From Dipteris shenzhenensis (lineage: Eukaryota > Polypodiophyta > Polypodiopsida > Gleicheniales), in NCBI GenBank assembly GCA_047967505.1, contig CM106541.1: a DNA stretch of 64,000 bases; one strand, 5' to 3'. Shown piece after piece: positions 31,560-42,859 of the stretch. Made by a program: the position numbers and the translations under genes. How positions within the stretch are numbered: the first letter of the stretch is position 1; each line of letters starts with the position of its first letter. Below the pieces are notes generated by a model, which was given only the letters and a program-made list of their open reading frames with translations, did not search any database and was not told where the DNA came from.

Positions 31560-31735
31560 AACCTTGCAACTCCTCCTCCCCTCTCCTCTAACCTTGCAAC
31601 CCATCCTCCTCCTCCTCCTCCTCCTCCCTTCTCCTCCTCCCTCCTCCTCCTCCTCTCTCCTCCTCCCTCCTCCTCCTTTCTTCTCCTCCCTCCTCCTCCT
31701 CCTCCTCCCTCCTCTCTCTTCTTTCCACCATGCTC
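31560..31735. repeat. (CCT)n-type microsatellite
   Basis: CCTCCTCCTCC-rich stretch inside the gypsy-type LTR; frames across it are low complexity. Confidence 0.9.
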
Positions 31736-31839
31736 TTACACCTTCTTCCTCTCCCACTCCTATGCTCCCCCTAAACCCTTAGTTCCTCAATCCTTAATCT
31801 CCATGATCTACAAGGGAGACGAGTTCTCCACCATGTACT

Positions 31840-32015
31840 CTACTCTAAACCATGGAACCTCTTCTAAACTCTGGAACCTCCTTCTAAACTCTGGAACCTC
31901 TCTCTAAACCTTGGAGCCTCCTTCTAAACCTTGGACCTCCTTCTAAACCTTGGAACTCCTTCTAACCTTGGAACCTCCTTCTAAACCCTGGAACCTCCTT
32001 CTAAACCCTGCAACC
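31840..32015. repeat. 21-bp minisatellite
   Basis: About eight units of CTTCTAAACCTTGGAACCTC type with 19-21-bp spacing, in the 3' part of the LTR. Confidence 0.85.
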
Positions 32016-32279
32016 CCCAATGAAGACGAAAGCCTTCACTACCTCAACCATGATGATACACGTTCCTTTTACACATGCATGCACTATGTTTTCTTACCAC
32101 ACTTAAGCCTACGTCTCTCACCAGAACATGACTCGAGGTTAAGCTACACATATACTACAAATGACAACCCCGATATATCTATAGGTGACAAAAGCCTCGG
32201 AACCCTGCATACTAAGAATACCTTGCTCTTCCTGTGGAAGCCGTGGGAAAGAGCCAACATTTGGCGTTGCTGTCGGGGA

Positions 32280-32990
32280 GACTAGTGTCTCAAGTAACGA
32301 GTAAACATATGCATGTATGTGTAAAAAAACAAACTACTTCGAACTTTCATGAACATATCACTCAAGAGCTAGGAGAGCTAAAATTTTTCCAACTCAAGTA
32401 AAAAATAAAATAAAATTTCCTAGCTGAAACTCATCGTTATCGGTTTAGGAAAATGCATGTTTGTTGGAACAATAGCACCTTAACGAATAAATCAGACCAT
32501 GTGATGGTTGTCAGAGTGTAGAGCTTGAAATTTTGAACATTTCTCCTTTTTATAGAAGCACATTTCGACACAACCACCAAAAGTTATGGGCAATCGATGA
32601 TTAAAGGTTCTAAATGCTAGAACCCAAAAGAAAAATTAAAACCACCTCGCTAGTCAAACATGGACAAATTCAAAGGTGCACATGTGTTTGACTTAATCCA
32701 CAGCTTCCCCCTCCTTCCCTATAAAAGAGCACCCATCCCTCTCATACTTTTTCTTTCACATCTTGCCTCCATCCTCTTCCCTATTCCAAGCCCTATGCAA
32801 GACACTCCTCCCTCTCCATCGACCACCACCCTACTCCCATCCTCACATGGTGAGTTACTTTGAGCCCATCTCGCAACGATAACCTAGCCATCCACCCACC
32901 ATCCATTGGATCTCAATAATCCCGTTACATCGAGAAAGACTTGGAGAGCGTTCAGGTGACCATCTCTTCCTCCCTTTGGATTTCCATCAA
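32280..32990. other. No gene seen downstream of the gypsy PBS
   Basis: The interior expected after the PBS is not recognisable. There is a TATA-like CCCTATAAAAGAGCACCC near 32718 followed by a C-rich stretch, and a short frame at 32660-32863 with no domain. Confidence 0.4.
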
Positions 32991-32999
32991 AGTTTTCCA

Positions 33000-33544
33000 T
33001 CCGTCAAGTTTTTTTTCTTTTTTTTTTTCCACCTCCCCCTCCACCACCATCCCCTCCATTCCCCCCCCCCTTTTCCCCCCCTCCCTCCCTCCATCTTCCC
33101 CCCCCTCCATCTCCACCACCCCCTTCCATCTCCACCACCCCTTCCCCCCCCCCCCTCCCTCCATCTTCCCCGCCCCCCTCCACCACCACCCTCCATCTCC
33201 ACCATCCCCTCCATCTCCACCACCCCTTCCATCCCCCCCCAATTTCCCCCCACCCCCTTCCCCCCCCATTTTCCCTCGACCCCCCTTCCTTGCCTCCCTC
33301 CATTTCCCCCCCTCTCGACCACCAACCCCCTCTCCCCCACCCTCCCCTCCATCTCCACCAACCCCCTTCCCCCCCCCTCTCTCTCTCCTTCTCTCTCTTT
33401 CCCCCCTCTCTCTCTTTTCTCTCTTCTCTCTCTACCCCTCCTCTCCATCTCCACCAACCCCCTTTCCCCCCCCCTCTCTCTCTCTCTCTCCTTCTCTATC
33501 TTTCCCCCCCTCTCTCTCTTTTCTCTCCTTGTCTCTCTACCCCT

Positions 33545-33580
<36 letters not shown>

Positions 33581-33592
33581 TCTTTCCACTGC

Positions 33593-33670
<78 letters not shown>

Positions 33671-33715
33671 CCCCCTCATCTCTCTCTTCCTCTTCCCCAC
33701 AACCTCACTCAGCCA
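33000..33715. repeat. Pyrimidine-rich satellite including a pure (CT)n run
   Basis: CCACCACC, CTCCCTCC and CTCT words give way to an almost uninterrupted CT dinucleotide run at about 33599-33667. Frames on both strands (up to 286 codons) are low complexity. Confidence 0.9.
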
Positions 33716-34385
33716 CCCTCAAGGGGACTCGGGACTTGGGAGTGCCCCGCGCGAAGGATGCCGTGAGCCTAGGTCTCTATGCTGCGAAGACTTGAAGGCC
33801 ATGTGCCATCAAGTACTCCTGACTCAGGAGTCCTGAGTCATTGAGTTCTCTCACCTCTATAGCTCTGCTCCATGAGCCACACCAGACCCCGCCTAGAGTG
33901 CCGTGCGCAACTAGTTTGGAGACTCGGCCCCGCTGACGGACATCGTACGTTGCCAACTAGGGCACTGTGCATTGACTCGGGCGCCGTGCGCCACCTTGGA
34001 GAGCAGTCTCAAAGCACACAATCACCACCCGCTACCACCCATCCTCCTCGAGAGTCGTTGCCATCATTCATTCATGCCTGCCCTACCTAGGGTGCCGTGC
34101 ACCATCCCAGACTCCTAGACCCAGACTCCTAGGCCTACAAGCTCCCCCTAAGGTGCCATGCAAACGTTCAGCCCTGAGCGGCTCGGTCCACCTACGTCAC
34201 TGGGCACTGTGCCCCTCCTCTCCGTTACTGTTTCCACTCTAGTTCCCATCTCTACTCCTCGAGTCCTCGGACCCCATCACAAGCTCTACTTCCTCTCCCT
34301 CCATAGTGTCCACACCCCTCCTTTCCGCCATTTCCCCTCCTCCACCCCCACCCTCGCCGCCGGCGAACGCCGCCTCCCTAATTAT
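33716..34385. other. GC-rich non-coding stretch with palindrome
   Basis: Contains repeated GTGCCGTGCGC/GTGCCATGC words and a 10-bp-arm palindrome TGACTCAGGA-G-TCCTGAGTCA at 33820-33840. No gene recognised. It may be decayed retroelement interior. Confidence 0.4.
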
Positions 34386-35460
34386 TAAATTAACAAATTT
34401 ATTATTTATTTAATTAAAAAAAACCAGACTTATAACCTAGTGTAATTAGGTTAGGTTAAGGTTAGGTTTCATTTAGACTTAGGGTAGGTTAAATTAACCA
34501 TAGTTTTGTTTGAGCTAGGTTCGATTTACTAGATTTAGGGGAAAGTAACCTTGGTTTAGTTAATTCGGTAAACTTTAGTTAAGTTCGGTTAGATGGACTA
34601 ATTGTCAGTCAAACTAACTATTCAGTTAGGCTAACTGCACTGACTGAGTCAAACTAACCATTTGTTACTCTAACTAGAATTTACCTCAACTCCTAGTTCA
34701 ACGTCAACCTCCATTCACACTAAGACCTAAAGGACCCCTAAAATTCTCTCTAACTTTAAAGGTCCTTAACTTGCTCAATTGGGACCCAAACTGGACATGG
34801 TTTGAACCAAGTTTTCACACACAGAAACACCATGCTACGGGGCATTTTTCCAGCCCATTGCACACCATTTTGGCATCCCTAGCACTCACTCATAAGTGCC
34901 CCCATGCGGGCCTCATTTCACATAAATTCACATGTATCTTCACATCGTGACCTCCAATTAACGATCTGTATGCATCGGCATAGTTCCCTACACATGTAGG
35001 ACAATCTTAGGTACATTATTAACATGATGGTCCCTACACAAACTAACACCACTCTAACCCTCCCAACAAAACTACATCCATACTCGCACTTGCAGCAGCA
35101 GAGACACCCTTTGCAAATCTCGCCCAATCTGCATGCAGCTACGTTTTGGCCAATGCCTCCGACTCCAACGCTTGCCAAATCTGCATACAAGTCCGCTACT
35201 ACAACCACCGCCCCTGACAATCCTCTACCCTGAATCCCCCCCTAAAAACACAACATGGCTGGATGTCATCGCGAGACAATGGCAGCCATTGACATCAAGG
35301 ATGGCATGACTGACTCAGACACTAGCAATGAAGACTGCAGATCTAGTACTCGAGATAAGTGCTCGAAAAAGACATGATGCAGGCCATGGAACAAAAATTT
35401 CACTTGTCTCAACCGCCAACTCAAACATATCCACGGTGAGAAAATGTCTGGTGTCCACAT
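34386..35460. other. No gene seen; GGTTAGGTT-rich then mixed sequence
   Basis: 34430-34500 is rich in TTAGGTTAGGTT words, which are not telomeric in phase. The rest leads into the gypsy-like gag remnant. Plus-strand fragments after 35260 may be decayed gag. Confidence 0.4.
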
Positions 35461-35463
35461 TGC

Positions 35464-36211
35464 ATGGCTATTCATACAACAAATGAGTGCCTGGTCCTAA
35501 GAGCCAGGATCACTGCACAAGCAAATCCACCGCCAAGGTTGTGGTGCCATATCTACATCATCGGCGGCCATGATGAAAACAGTTGCATCTTCAACATGCG
35601 CAACAACCCGCCTCGACCTCAACAATATCAAGCGACACCCATGCTAGTGTATAGGCAACTGACACTTGCACAAGCGCCCCCAGCTCCAAGGCTAAATCTT
35701 GTTCCCATTCGGACACAAGTCCCACAACTACTCAGGAATCCAAATCCACGCCCATATCTAAGAGCACCAAATCCAGCTCCTCAGGCAGTTTCAATACATC
35801 AATTACAAGTCGAGGAAGTAGACTCATCATTTGAGTATGAAATAGAGTACCCAGTGTACTATGTAGAAGGTGCAGAGGGTCTAATACCAGTTTATGAAAA
35901 TCAAGTACGTCCTAACACATATCGAGCACCAATCAAAATGCTATGTTTGTGGAGAAAATCACCGGGTCGCAGAGTGCCCTCATCATGGTAGCCCCACTAC
36001 TTTCCAACCACTCTATAGAGATTGTGGCATAGGACATGCCTGTATGGATTGTCCCATGAAAAATAAAGTCCCACAACACACAAAGGTTAAGCCTGACATC
36101 CCAATCAACATCATTGGGGTGGACCATCAAAGTCTAGGTCTCGGCAAGTGTAATATCACAACTTGTAAATGTAATTACACGCCAACAGAAAGAGGCCACC
36201 AAGGACCCTAA
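35464..36211 (+). pseudogene. Ty3/gypsy-like gag remnant with zinc knuckles
   Basis: A Pro- and Gln-rich segment (PPRPQQYQATPMLVYRQL) leads to a frame change and then CYVCGENHRVAECPHHG, a CX2CX3HX4C zinc knuckle. A second, imperfect Cys-His block (CGIGHACMDCPMKN) follows. This arrangement is typical of the end of a plant gypsy Gag. The upstream matrix/capsid part is not recognisable. Confidence 0.6.
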
Positions 36212-36563
36212 CATTCCAATCCAACCAAAGCGACTTCTTAAAAAGAAAGCACAAGTGCTTCCACCTCCACTAAGCAATGAGCACTCGAGCTCATCCACAT
36301 CAACTCTCGAGCCTCAAATAAAGGAAGCTCCATACCCAAATGCAGAGGTGGAGAAGGCTCGCTTTCAGGCACTTCAACAATGGGTACAAAAGGAACAAGA
36401 TCAATTTGAGGCTGAGAAACAAGCTCAAGACCCAATCCATGACTTGGCCCCACAAAGTATTGATACTGTACTCGAGCCTCTATTCTAATAATAGACTCCA
36501 CAACATAATGTACTGCCACATCAACTTGAAGGAGCCGCACTCTCTAGCATCCTGAGTTGCCTT

Positions 36564-37300
36564 GTGTCAATTCCCATTGGAATACTTCGACGGAATCGTC
36601 CCAATCTATGGGAGAGTTTCAAAGGATGGATTGAACTCACAAATCCCCCTCCACCTACGAATGATATTGAAGATATCCCTATGCGGATGGGTGAGAGAGA
36701 TGACATATGCAACATTACTGTGCCTTTGATCCACAAAGCATATAATGAAGTCCAAGCCATAGTGGATGGTGGGGTAGGTGTAAATGTCCTATCAAAGGAG
36801 CTCTAAGAAGAATGGGGTCTCCCACTAATGCAAAAGGCTAATTTCAACATATGCCTTACCGAGATGATTCATGGGCTAAACCCTTGAGAATAGTGAATGG
36901 TGTGTCCAAAAAGGTCATAGGAGTCCGCTTTTCCCTTCAATTCACAATCTTGAATATCCCCAAAAATTCCTATCAAATCTTACTAGGACGTCCTTGGTTA
37001 CGGGAAGCACCAGTCCTCCATGACTGGGGAACTGATAGACTGACAATCTAGAATTGCGACATCGCAGTTAGGGTGAATGTGGGGATAGGAGCTATAAAAC
37101 CAATTATGTATAGAGCATTGGATGACAGATCTTCAACGACAATCTCAAGCAAATAAGCTCCCTTGCAACAGCATGCCATAGTGGGCGATTCACAAAGCAA
37201 TGTCAACAACTGGATACAAACATTGGCAACCATCGACAACTACCATTCATTAGACCCCATCTTCTCGTAGATTGATGCTAAGGCACTATAGGTAGATCCT
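36564..37300 (+). pseudogene. Ty3/gypsy-like aspartic protease remnant
   Basis: Contains VQAIVDGGVGVNVLSKEL, with the DGG variant of the retropepsin active site seen in many plant gypsy elements, then a TAA, EEWGLPL, a frame change, and YQILLGRPWLREAPVLHDWG, the flap-end LGRPWL block. Stops in the stretch after it (37049 and further TAA/TAG codons to 37290) occur where Gln codons fit. Coding fades after about 37650 (acidic frame 37334-37657); no reverse transcriptase is present. Confidence 0.65.
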
Positions 37301-37659
37301 CCACTCACACGTGAAGAACCAATCGATCTAGAGATGCCATTCTTTATGGTTGACCTCAAATGGGATAATGAACTAGAAGAAGGTACCCATACCAATGATG
37401 ACTCAAATTTTCCTTGGGACCTTGAAACAGAGGCTAAGAATGTTGAAATTGAAGATCAAATCTTTGATAATGGCTTAGCCATTCTGCATGCCCTTATGGA
37501 ACTCCCAAAAGTTGAACCTCCAAAGTTGAATAACAACAGAAGATCCCACAAGAAAGCTGAAGGAGGAAATTGCAGAAAAGCCAAGGCCGAACACTTTAAT
37601 GAATTCAAACGAGTCTTGTTTTTATTAGATATAAGTTGTTATGATAAACTTCAATGATT

Positions 37660-38335
37660 TTATCCCATGTATTCCTAGTTTATGTTTTACCCATTAGGTT
37701 TCACATGGAGCTTCCCAAAAGCTCAATGTATGAATGGAATAATGGAAATCCCTATGCATTTGTTATAGCATTCACTTCATATCATTAGTTGTACGATCCT
37801 TTTCATGAATGGCTTAAGAGGCCAAAATTGAGTCAATAACTTCTCTGATGCAATATCAAGAAGAGAGAAAGGGATAGGGATGATGAAGAATGGTAATAAG
37901 AATAGCGGTAGAGAAAGATAGTGATGGAGATCTGGATAGGAATGCGAGGAGAATGATTAGATGGTTGTTTGAATATAAGGGTTTGGGGGGTCACTCTTCA
38001 TAGAAGGATATTGCACATGCAAGCACGCATGAAAATACACCGATTCTTAAATGTATACATTTTTTAATCTTAAAATAAACACCCTCCCATAACTCTAGAC
38101 ATATAAGTTATACTAATAAGTTACACTAATTTATTGATTATATGTACGTGTTTCAGCCTTAAATTTTAGACAACCCCCACATTAGGAAAGAAGGGAACTC
38201 ATTTTGGGACCCTCTAAGAAATTCACTATTTACCTATTTTTGTTGCACTCAAAATATGGGAAACGCCATAAAATATGGATACTTACTACAAAAATGTTAG
38301 TCTAGTACTCGGGCTTCACATTAAATGCATATATA
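37660..38335. other. No gene seen
   Basis: AT-rich sequence with short frames only, between the gypsy remnant and the foldback element. Confidence 0.5.
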
Positions 38336-38337
38336 AG

Positions 38338-38612
38338 ATCCTTGATTTTATGTGTAGTATTTGATGATTCTGACATCGCCAACGCATCTGAAGCAGGCCA
38401 AAACCCTCAAATCGACCCTAGAGACACCGAAAACAAACGCCATCGTGTTTTTGGGCAAATCCCCCATTTTGGGTATTTTTGCCCTTTTTTGGGCCTCCAA
38501 GCGTCAATTTTCGGTGTCTCCAAGATAAATTTGGGGGTTTTGGCCTGCTCTGTGGATGCACTGGCGATGTCAGAATCATCAAATACTACACAGAAAATCA
38601 TCTTTTGAAGAT
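38338..38612. mobile_element. Foldback (MITE-like) element with ~100-bp imperfect inverted repeats
   Basis: The left arm (GATTTTATGTGTAGTATTTG, on through ATGATTCTGACATCGCCA to GAGACACCGAAAA) is repeated in reverse complement at the right. As a result both strands encode the same CVVFDDSDIA-like peptide. The spacer is T- and G-rich. An AAGAT word occurs at both outer edges. It can form a long hairpin RNA if transcribed. No transposase. Confidence 0.8.
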
Positions 38613-38864
38613 CACATATGTCAGACATAATAAAAGAAAAAGATTTTGAATATGACTTATTTATATTTTTACATGGTTTTTGGTATTTTTCCAACGTTAC
38701 ATTGGCATTCTTCTAATTGGTCGAGATCCTATTTTTCTAAACCCTAAAAAACCCCAAAATGAGCTCCCTTTTTTCCTAATGTAACTCTATACATATGAAT
38801 TACACTAATTTGTTGATCAATCCCTCATGCATGTAATGCATGCAAGTTTCCCTATTAACAAAAA

Positions 38865-38891
38865 CTAGTAGGGAACCCGTGCAATGTTGCG
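38865..38891 (-). mobile_element. Possible Helitron 3' terminus
   Basis: On the minus strand a small GC hairpin (CCCGCAACATTGCACGGG, 38891-38874) is followed by TTCCCTACTAG and then T, matching the hairpin-spacer-CTAG|T layout of Helitron 3' ends. No 5' TC terminus or RepHel gene was found. Confidence 0.3.
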
Positions 38892-38898
38892 GGATTAT

Positions 38899-38901
<3 letters not shown>

Positions 38902-38950
<49 letters not shown>
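38902..38950. repeat. (CT)n microsatellite
   Basis: Uninterrupted CT dinucleotide run of about 49 bp, on the 5' side (minus-strand sense) of the Helitron-like hairpin. Confidence 0.95.
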
Positions 38951-38954
<4 letters not shown>

Positions 38955-39250
38955 TATGTCAAACTAAGGAGGGAGCAACACATCTGAAAGGACATATCCC
39001 ATGAGATAAGAAGAGGAAAAGAAAAGGACCCTCGTGGATGAATGGCACCACTTGAGCATAGTTTTATTTTGAAAAATAACATTAATCGATGGCCTCCCTA
39101 GCTCAAAAGGCACTGGTTCTTTTGAATGCCATGTTTTAGCAGTATTCACACTTCTGGTATGCCTTTATCCCTTAGAATATCTACCCATTTATTGAAGGCC
39201 AGTTCACAATCAGGTTGTGACACAAAGGGGAAGTTTAGTTCTCAATGAAC

Positions 39251-39386
39251 ATTGCATCCAACTAGGAGTTTCTTGAGTATGGATCCTCATCCTCTTTCCA
39301 GGAATTTTCCCTAGCCACATTGCATCCTACTGGAGTTTCTTGAGTATAGATCCTCTTCCTCATTCTCTTTCCAAGGATTAGCCCTT
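39251..39386. repeat. 68-bp tandem duplication
   Basis: Copies start ATTGCATCC at 39251 and 39319 and share GGAGTTTCTTGAGTAT..ATCCTC. Confidence 0.85.
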
Positions 39387-39389
39387 GCC

Positions 39390-40310
39390 ACAGTTCTACA
39401 TGAGTACTCAGAATGCCAATGGTAATAGTCGTAGGTTTAACTATAAATCCCAATATGTCATAAGTCATATAGCAACCTCTCATCAAAGCACACAAAGCTT
39501 ACTGGGCAATTGTTCTAGTCTTCTAATAGCATCTTCTGGAGGATCGATCACGTCTACTTTTAGCTTTTGACAAGTTGTTGTCTCTCCCATAGATCCTCCT
39601 TTGTATTGCAAGCTCATCTCAACTCATCCGGTAAAGTGGCTCCTTTTTTCCATTGCAAATTCTCTACTCATTTCGGCCTCCCCCTCATGAGTAGTCTCTC
39701 AATTCAAACCTGGCTATCGCTAGGTTTGAATTCGAACTTGGCTATGGCATCCTACTAACGTAGAAACATTCTCGATGTTGCAAATAAAAGAAGAGGATTG
39801 ATCGTGCTTCAAATGGAAAGCTATGGCGTGTTTATGCTAAATAATTATCTGGCAATTCTCAATCCAAATCAATGGTATGGACTGTAGCGATCACACTAAA
39901 GTGCAAAAGAGGGTTCGAAATAAGGATCTGAAGCTACCTCTTGCTCCCAAGCTCGTATCCATCTGCACCTCTCACACTTCCCAAGAGATTCCTTCACCAC
40001 CACAAAAACCCCCCAAAGCCCACCTGAAGTAGTCCAACACAAATGCCCCTACTAAACGAATATAATTACATGCTTGAAAGAAGATTGTGCATAAGCCTGG
40101 ACTCAAGGCGTGCCAGATGATAGGTCCCTTCCTTTTTCCTCTTCTTCCTCTTCTTACTTCTTACTTTTGTCTTCCTTTCAACATTTTGATATTGAAGGCG
40201 ATTAGATGTTGAAGGCGATTGGATGTTGAAGGTGATTGGGCGTGGGTAGTGGACAACGACGACGAAGGAAGGTCCTCGTGGAAATTGGGAAACTAATTGG
40301 AGAGATGGCT
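39390..40310. other. No gene seen
   Basis: Mixed sequence. The minus frame 40066-40434 is basic and repetitive (GGDGTSSI repeats) and comes from the CCATCTCCTCCCCTC repeat, so I do not call it. Confidence 0.4.
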
Positions 40311-40339
40311 TGGGGTGAAGTTGAGTCCGAGCTCTCTTT

Positions 40340-40510
40340 TTTTCATCTCCTCCCCTTTTTGAAATGCTTGACGTTCCATCTCCTCCCCTCTCAAAGCCAA
40401 TGCTTGATGTTCCATCTCCTCCCCTCAAAACCATCCTTGAGCATCCTTATTACTAACACGTGGCAACTCCTCTCTTCTCCTTGCTACCACGTGTCGCTCC
40501 TTTTTCTTCC
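40340..40510. repeat. CCATCTCCTCCCCTC repeat followed by inverted G-box pair, copy 1
   Basis: Three CCATCTCCTCCCCTC words at 36-45-bp spacing, then ACACGTGG (40456-40463) and CCACGTGT (40487-40494) in inverted orientation 31 bp apart. A related arrangement lies at 44080-44250. Confidence 0.7.
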
Positions 40511-40549
40511 CCTTTATGCACTAACATGTTATGATCCATTCTATGAGTA

Positions 40550-41015
40550 AACCCCCTTGCTAGAATGAGAGGGAATGATGGGAGAAGGAAGGAAAAGGGG
40601 AATATGAATGGGGATAAAGATTGGGATAATGATAGGAGAAGGAAGAGAGGACAAATGGAATAGGAGGGATGATTGGAGAAAGGGGATGGGATGACAGAGG
40701 AGGGAAAGGACAAGTGGATGAGAGGAAGGAGCAGAGGAGAGATGGAAGAAAATGGGAATAGGGGATGGAACGAAGAGAAGAGGGATGTGATGTGAGAAAG
40801 GGAATGATAAGAGGAAGGGGACGGGAAAGGGAGGAAGGAGTTGAGGAGGGATAACAGAATGGAAGGAAGGGGATTTGATGGGAAAAAGAGAAGTAAGAGA
40901 AGAGAAAGGGAGGAGGAGAGGACGATGGGAATGAGATTGTGGTAAATGACTTTTGAAGAGGGAAAGGGAGGAGGAGAGGACGATGGGAATGAGATTGTGG
41001 CAAATGACTTTTACT
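40550..41015. repeat. Purine-rich tract with 58-bp tandem duplication
   Basis: GGGAATGATGGGAGAAGGAA-type sequence. A 58-bp unit with AAAGGGAGGAGGAGAGGACG is duplicated at about 40905 and 40963. Minus frames over it are low complexity. Confidence 0.8.
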
Positions 41016-41305
41016 CTGTTTTGAAATGTGGATCTTCATGATTTTTACTTTGATGGATTTTCACTCCATTTGAAATGTGATTTTCATGATTTGTACTTTG
41101 CTGTCTATGAAAGGGGACCATTCAAACGATTGAATTCATTCATTTTGGATTTGAAGAACAAAGTTTCAAAGATGAAAATTTTGGCCAACATGAACACTTG
41201 TCTTGAGGCGCAAAAATGAAGGGGTTAACTTTTAATTTTTTGAGATATTATATCTCAAAAAGAAAGTCCTTGGTGAGCATTTTCAAATGCCTTAATTTCA
41301 TATAA

Positions 41306-41459
41306 GATTGCATATAGTTTTCGTAGCTAGTTTCAATCATGTGAAGTTGACAAAGAATAAAAACGTAGAGAAACTTTGAGAAGATTGCATATAGCTTTCG
41401 TAGCTAGTTTCAATCATGTGAAGTTGACAATGAATGAAAACGTAGAGAAACTTTGAGAG
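41306..41459. repeat. 77-bp tandem duplication
   Basis: Copies at 41306-41382 and 41383-41459, starting GATTGCATATAG, nearly identical. Confidence 0.95.
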
Positions 41460-41563
41460 GGCATAAGGGATACAGCACAATCACATGACAGAATACACTC
41501 TTGACATACTTATAAGTTTGCCAAGATGCCTATCACTACTACATGTGGCATATTCTTTTTTTT

Positions 41564-41577
41564 GGGGGGGGGGGGGG
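41564..41577. repeat. G14 homopolymer
   Basis: A run of about fourteen G; its exact length is liable to sequencing error. Confidence 0.8.
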
Positions 41578-41795
41578 TGGTATATATATACATCTACCAT
41601 GATGTTTATGATGAAGCTCTTGTCAAGATGGTAGCTTCATCAATAGCATGAACGTAGAACACATCAACTCTCCATCGAACCACACAACCAAATACATTCA
41701 AATTATCAGTGTCGATTCTTGAACCACACTATTAAATTAGCCGTGTCATAAGAAGCTAAAGATGTATGGGAACTCTTGATAGAAGACCCGTTGTG

Positions 41796-42722
41796 TCATC
41801 TTGGAACCGAAATAACTTGAGGAGATATAGGCACACCTGTGATGGCTCCAACAATACTTAAAACGATTAAGCTGAGCTGCACTCCATACTTTTGGGCTAT
41901 GGCTGTTATGATCCTGACAACCTTTCGCGTATATCTCGTGCCACTGCAGAATCGTGGGTAATAATAGCGTTGTCTGTTGCGCTGGAACACGCGTTGCAAC
42001 TGAACTTCCAGAGCGCGTTGATACCTGCAAGGAGATAATCGAAGTGAGACAGTTTGTAAGGTAGCAAATGCATCTTAAGCACAGTTTGTATGGGAGCCAA
42101 ATTCATCAGAAGCTCGGTTTTTATGAGCCAAAAGCATTGCAATTAGCGCATTCAGGTAAATCACTTACCTGCGTCTCTTCAACAGCAACAGGACCTCTTG
42201 AATGGCGTTGGAACGTTGAGGGAAGTTGACACCCACAAATTCACGATCTTGTCCATATTGTTGCTTGAGAAGCTGTAAGTTCTCCTCCATCCAATTTTCA
42301 TCTGGGAGCTTAGTTATCACCACCACGAAGGTTTCTTCTGCACCCTTAAACATGGTCGTGAAGGTTTCCCAGATGGCTTGGTCTAGTAAGTCCACTCTCC
42401 CAGCCTCTCGGACGAACAAAATATGACTGTAGGATTGCTCCATCTTACTCATATAAGCACGTATGAGGTCCTTCGCTCTGGCGTTGTCTACAAGTCCTTC
42501 CCGGACTTCTCCCATGCCTGGGGTGTCTGTTACCAGGTAGCCTTCCCTCCAGGCGGAGGTGCTGCATGCGGGGGTTACGCCTGCCATTCCGCTGCCCACA
42601 GGGAATGGCTGGCCAGGATTTAACCCTCCTCCAACTAGCATGTTGGCCACAGTGGATTTTCCTGAACCAGTCTTCCCAAACAGCAACACCTTCATTACCT
42701 GACCACCTCTTGTTGCATCCAT
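41796..42722 (-). CDS. AIG1/GIMAP-type GTPase, two exons, C-terminal membrane anchor
   Basis: GTP-binding protein of the AIG1 (avrRpt2-induced gene) family, relatives of which act at membranes in defence and organelle functions. Exon 1 is 42722-42169 and ends AG|GTAAGT. The 144-bp intron ends CTTGCAG. Exon 2 is 42024-41796. The joined frame gives about 260 residues. G1 is GKTGSGKST (16-24). The AIG1-type G2 threonine is T50 in GVTPACS. G3 is DTPGM (66-70). G4 is TKLPDE (137-142). The end carries LSLIVLSIVGAITGVP, a likely tail anchor. Reading only exon 1 would give a false 185-residue protein ending in the intron. The frame stays open, without ATG, for about 40 codons upstream of 42722, so an earlier exon could exist. 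It is surrounded by repeats on both sides but is itself undamaged. Confidence 0.85.
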
Positions 42723-42859
42723 CCTCAGGCAACCTTGATTGGCGTCTGCAATTTCACCTCCGCCCCTGCCCTCTTCGACTGCTCCAAGGAATTTGTCTAT
42801 CTTTTCTCCAGAGTCTCTTGCGGCACGATTCGCAATTCTTCACACGTTTTGTGAGACTT

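Larger units (their letters stand above)
31125..32259 (+). mobile_element. Ty3/gypsy-type LTR containing several minisatellites
   Basis: Starts TGTTAGAAATCC, ends GAGCCAACA, and is followed at 32260-32279 by TTTGGCGTTGCTGTCGGGGA, very close to the gypsy PBS region (TTTGGCGCC.TTG.CGGGGA). A TATA box (GTATAAATACCCC) is at about 31430. The 1135-bp length is inflated by three internal tandem arrays. No gypsy polyprotein follows directly; the gypsy-like gag-protease at 35.5-37.3 kb could be its displaced interior, but that is inference. Confidence 0.65.

Noticed and set aside
32941-33836. Frames of 237-286 codons on both strands
   Set aside because: Low-complexity CT/CCACC repeat; no domain and no codon-type constraint.
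34430-34500. Second telomeric array (GGTTAGGTTAAGG)
   Set aside because: The words are irregular TTAGGTTAGGTT without the TTTAGGG phase, so I treat them as AT/G-rich simple sequence.
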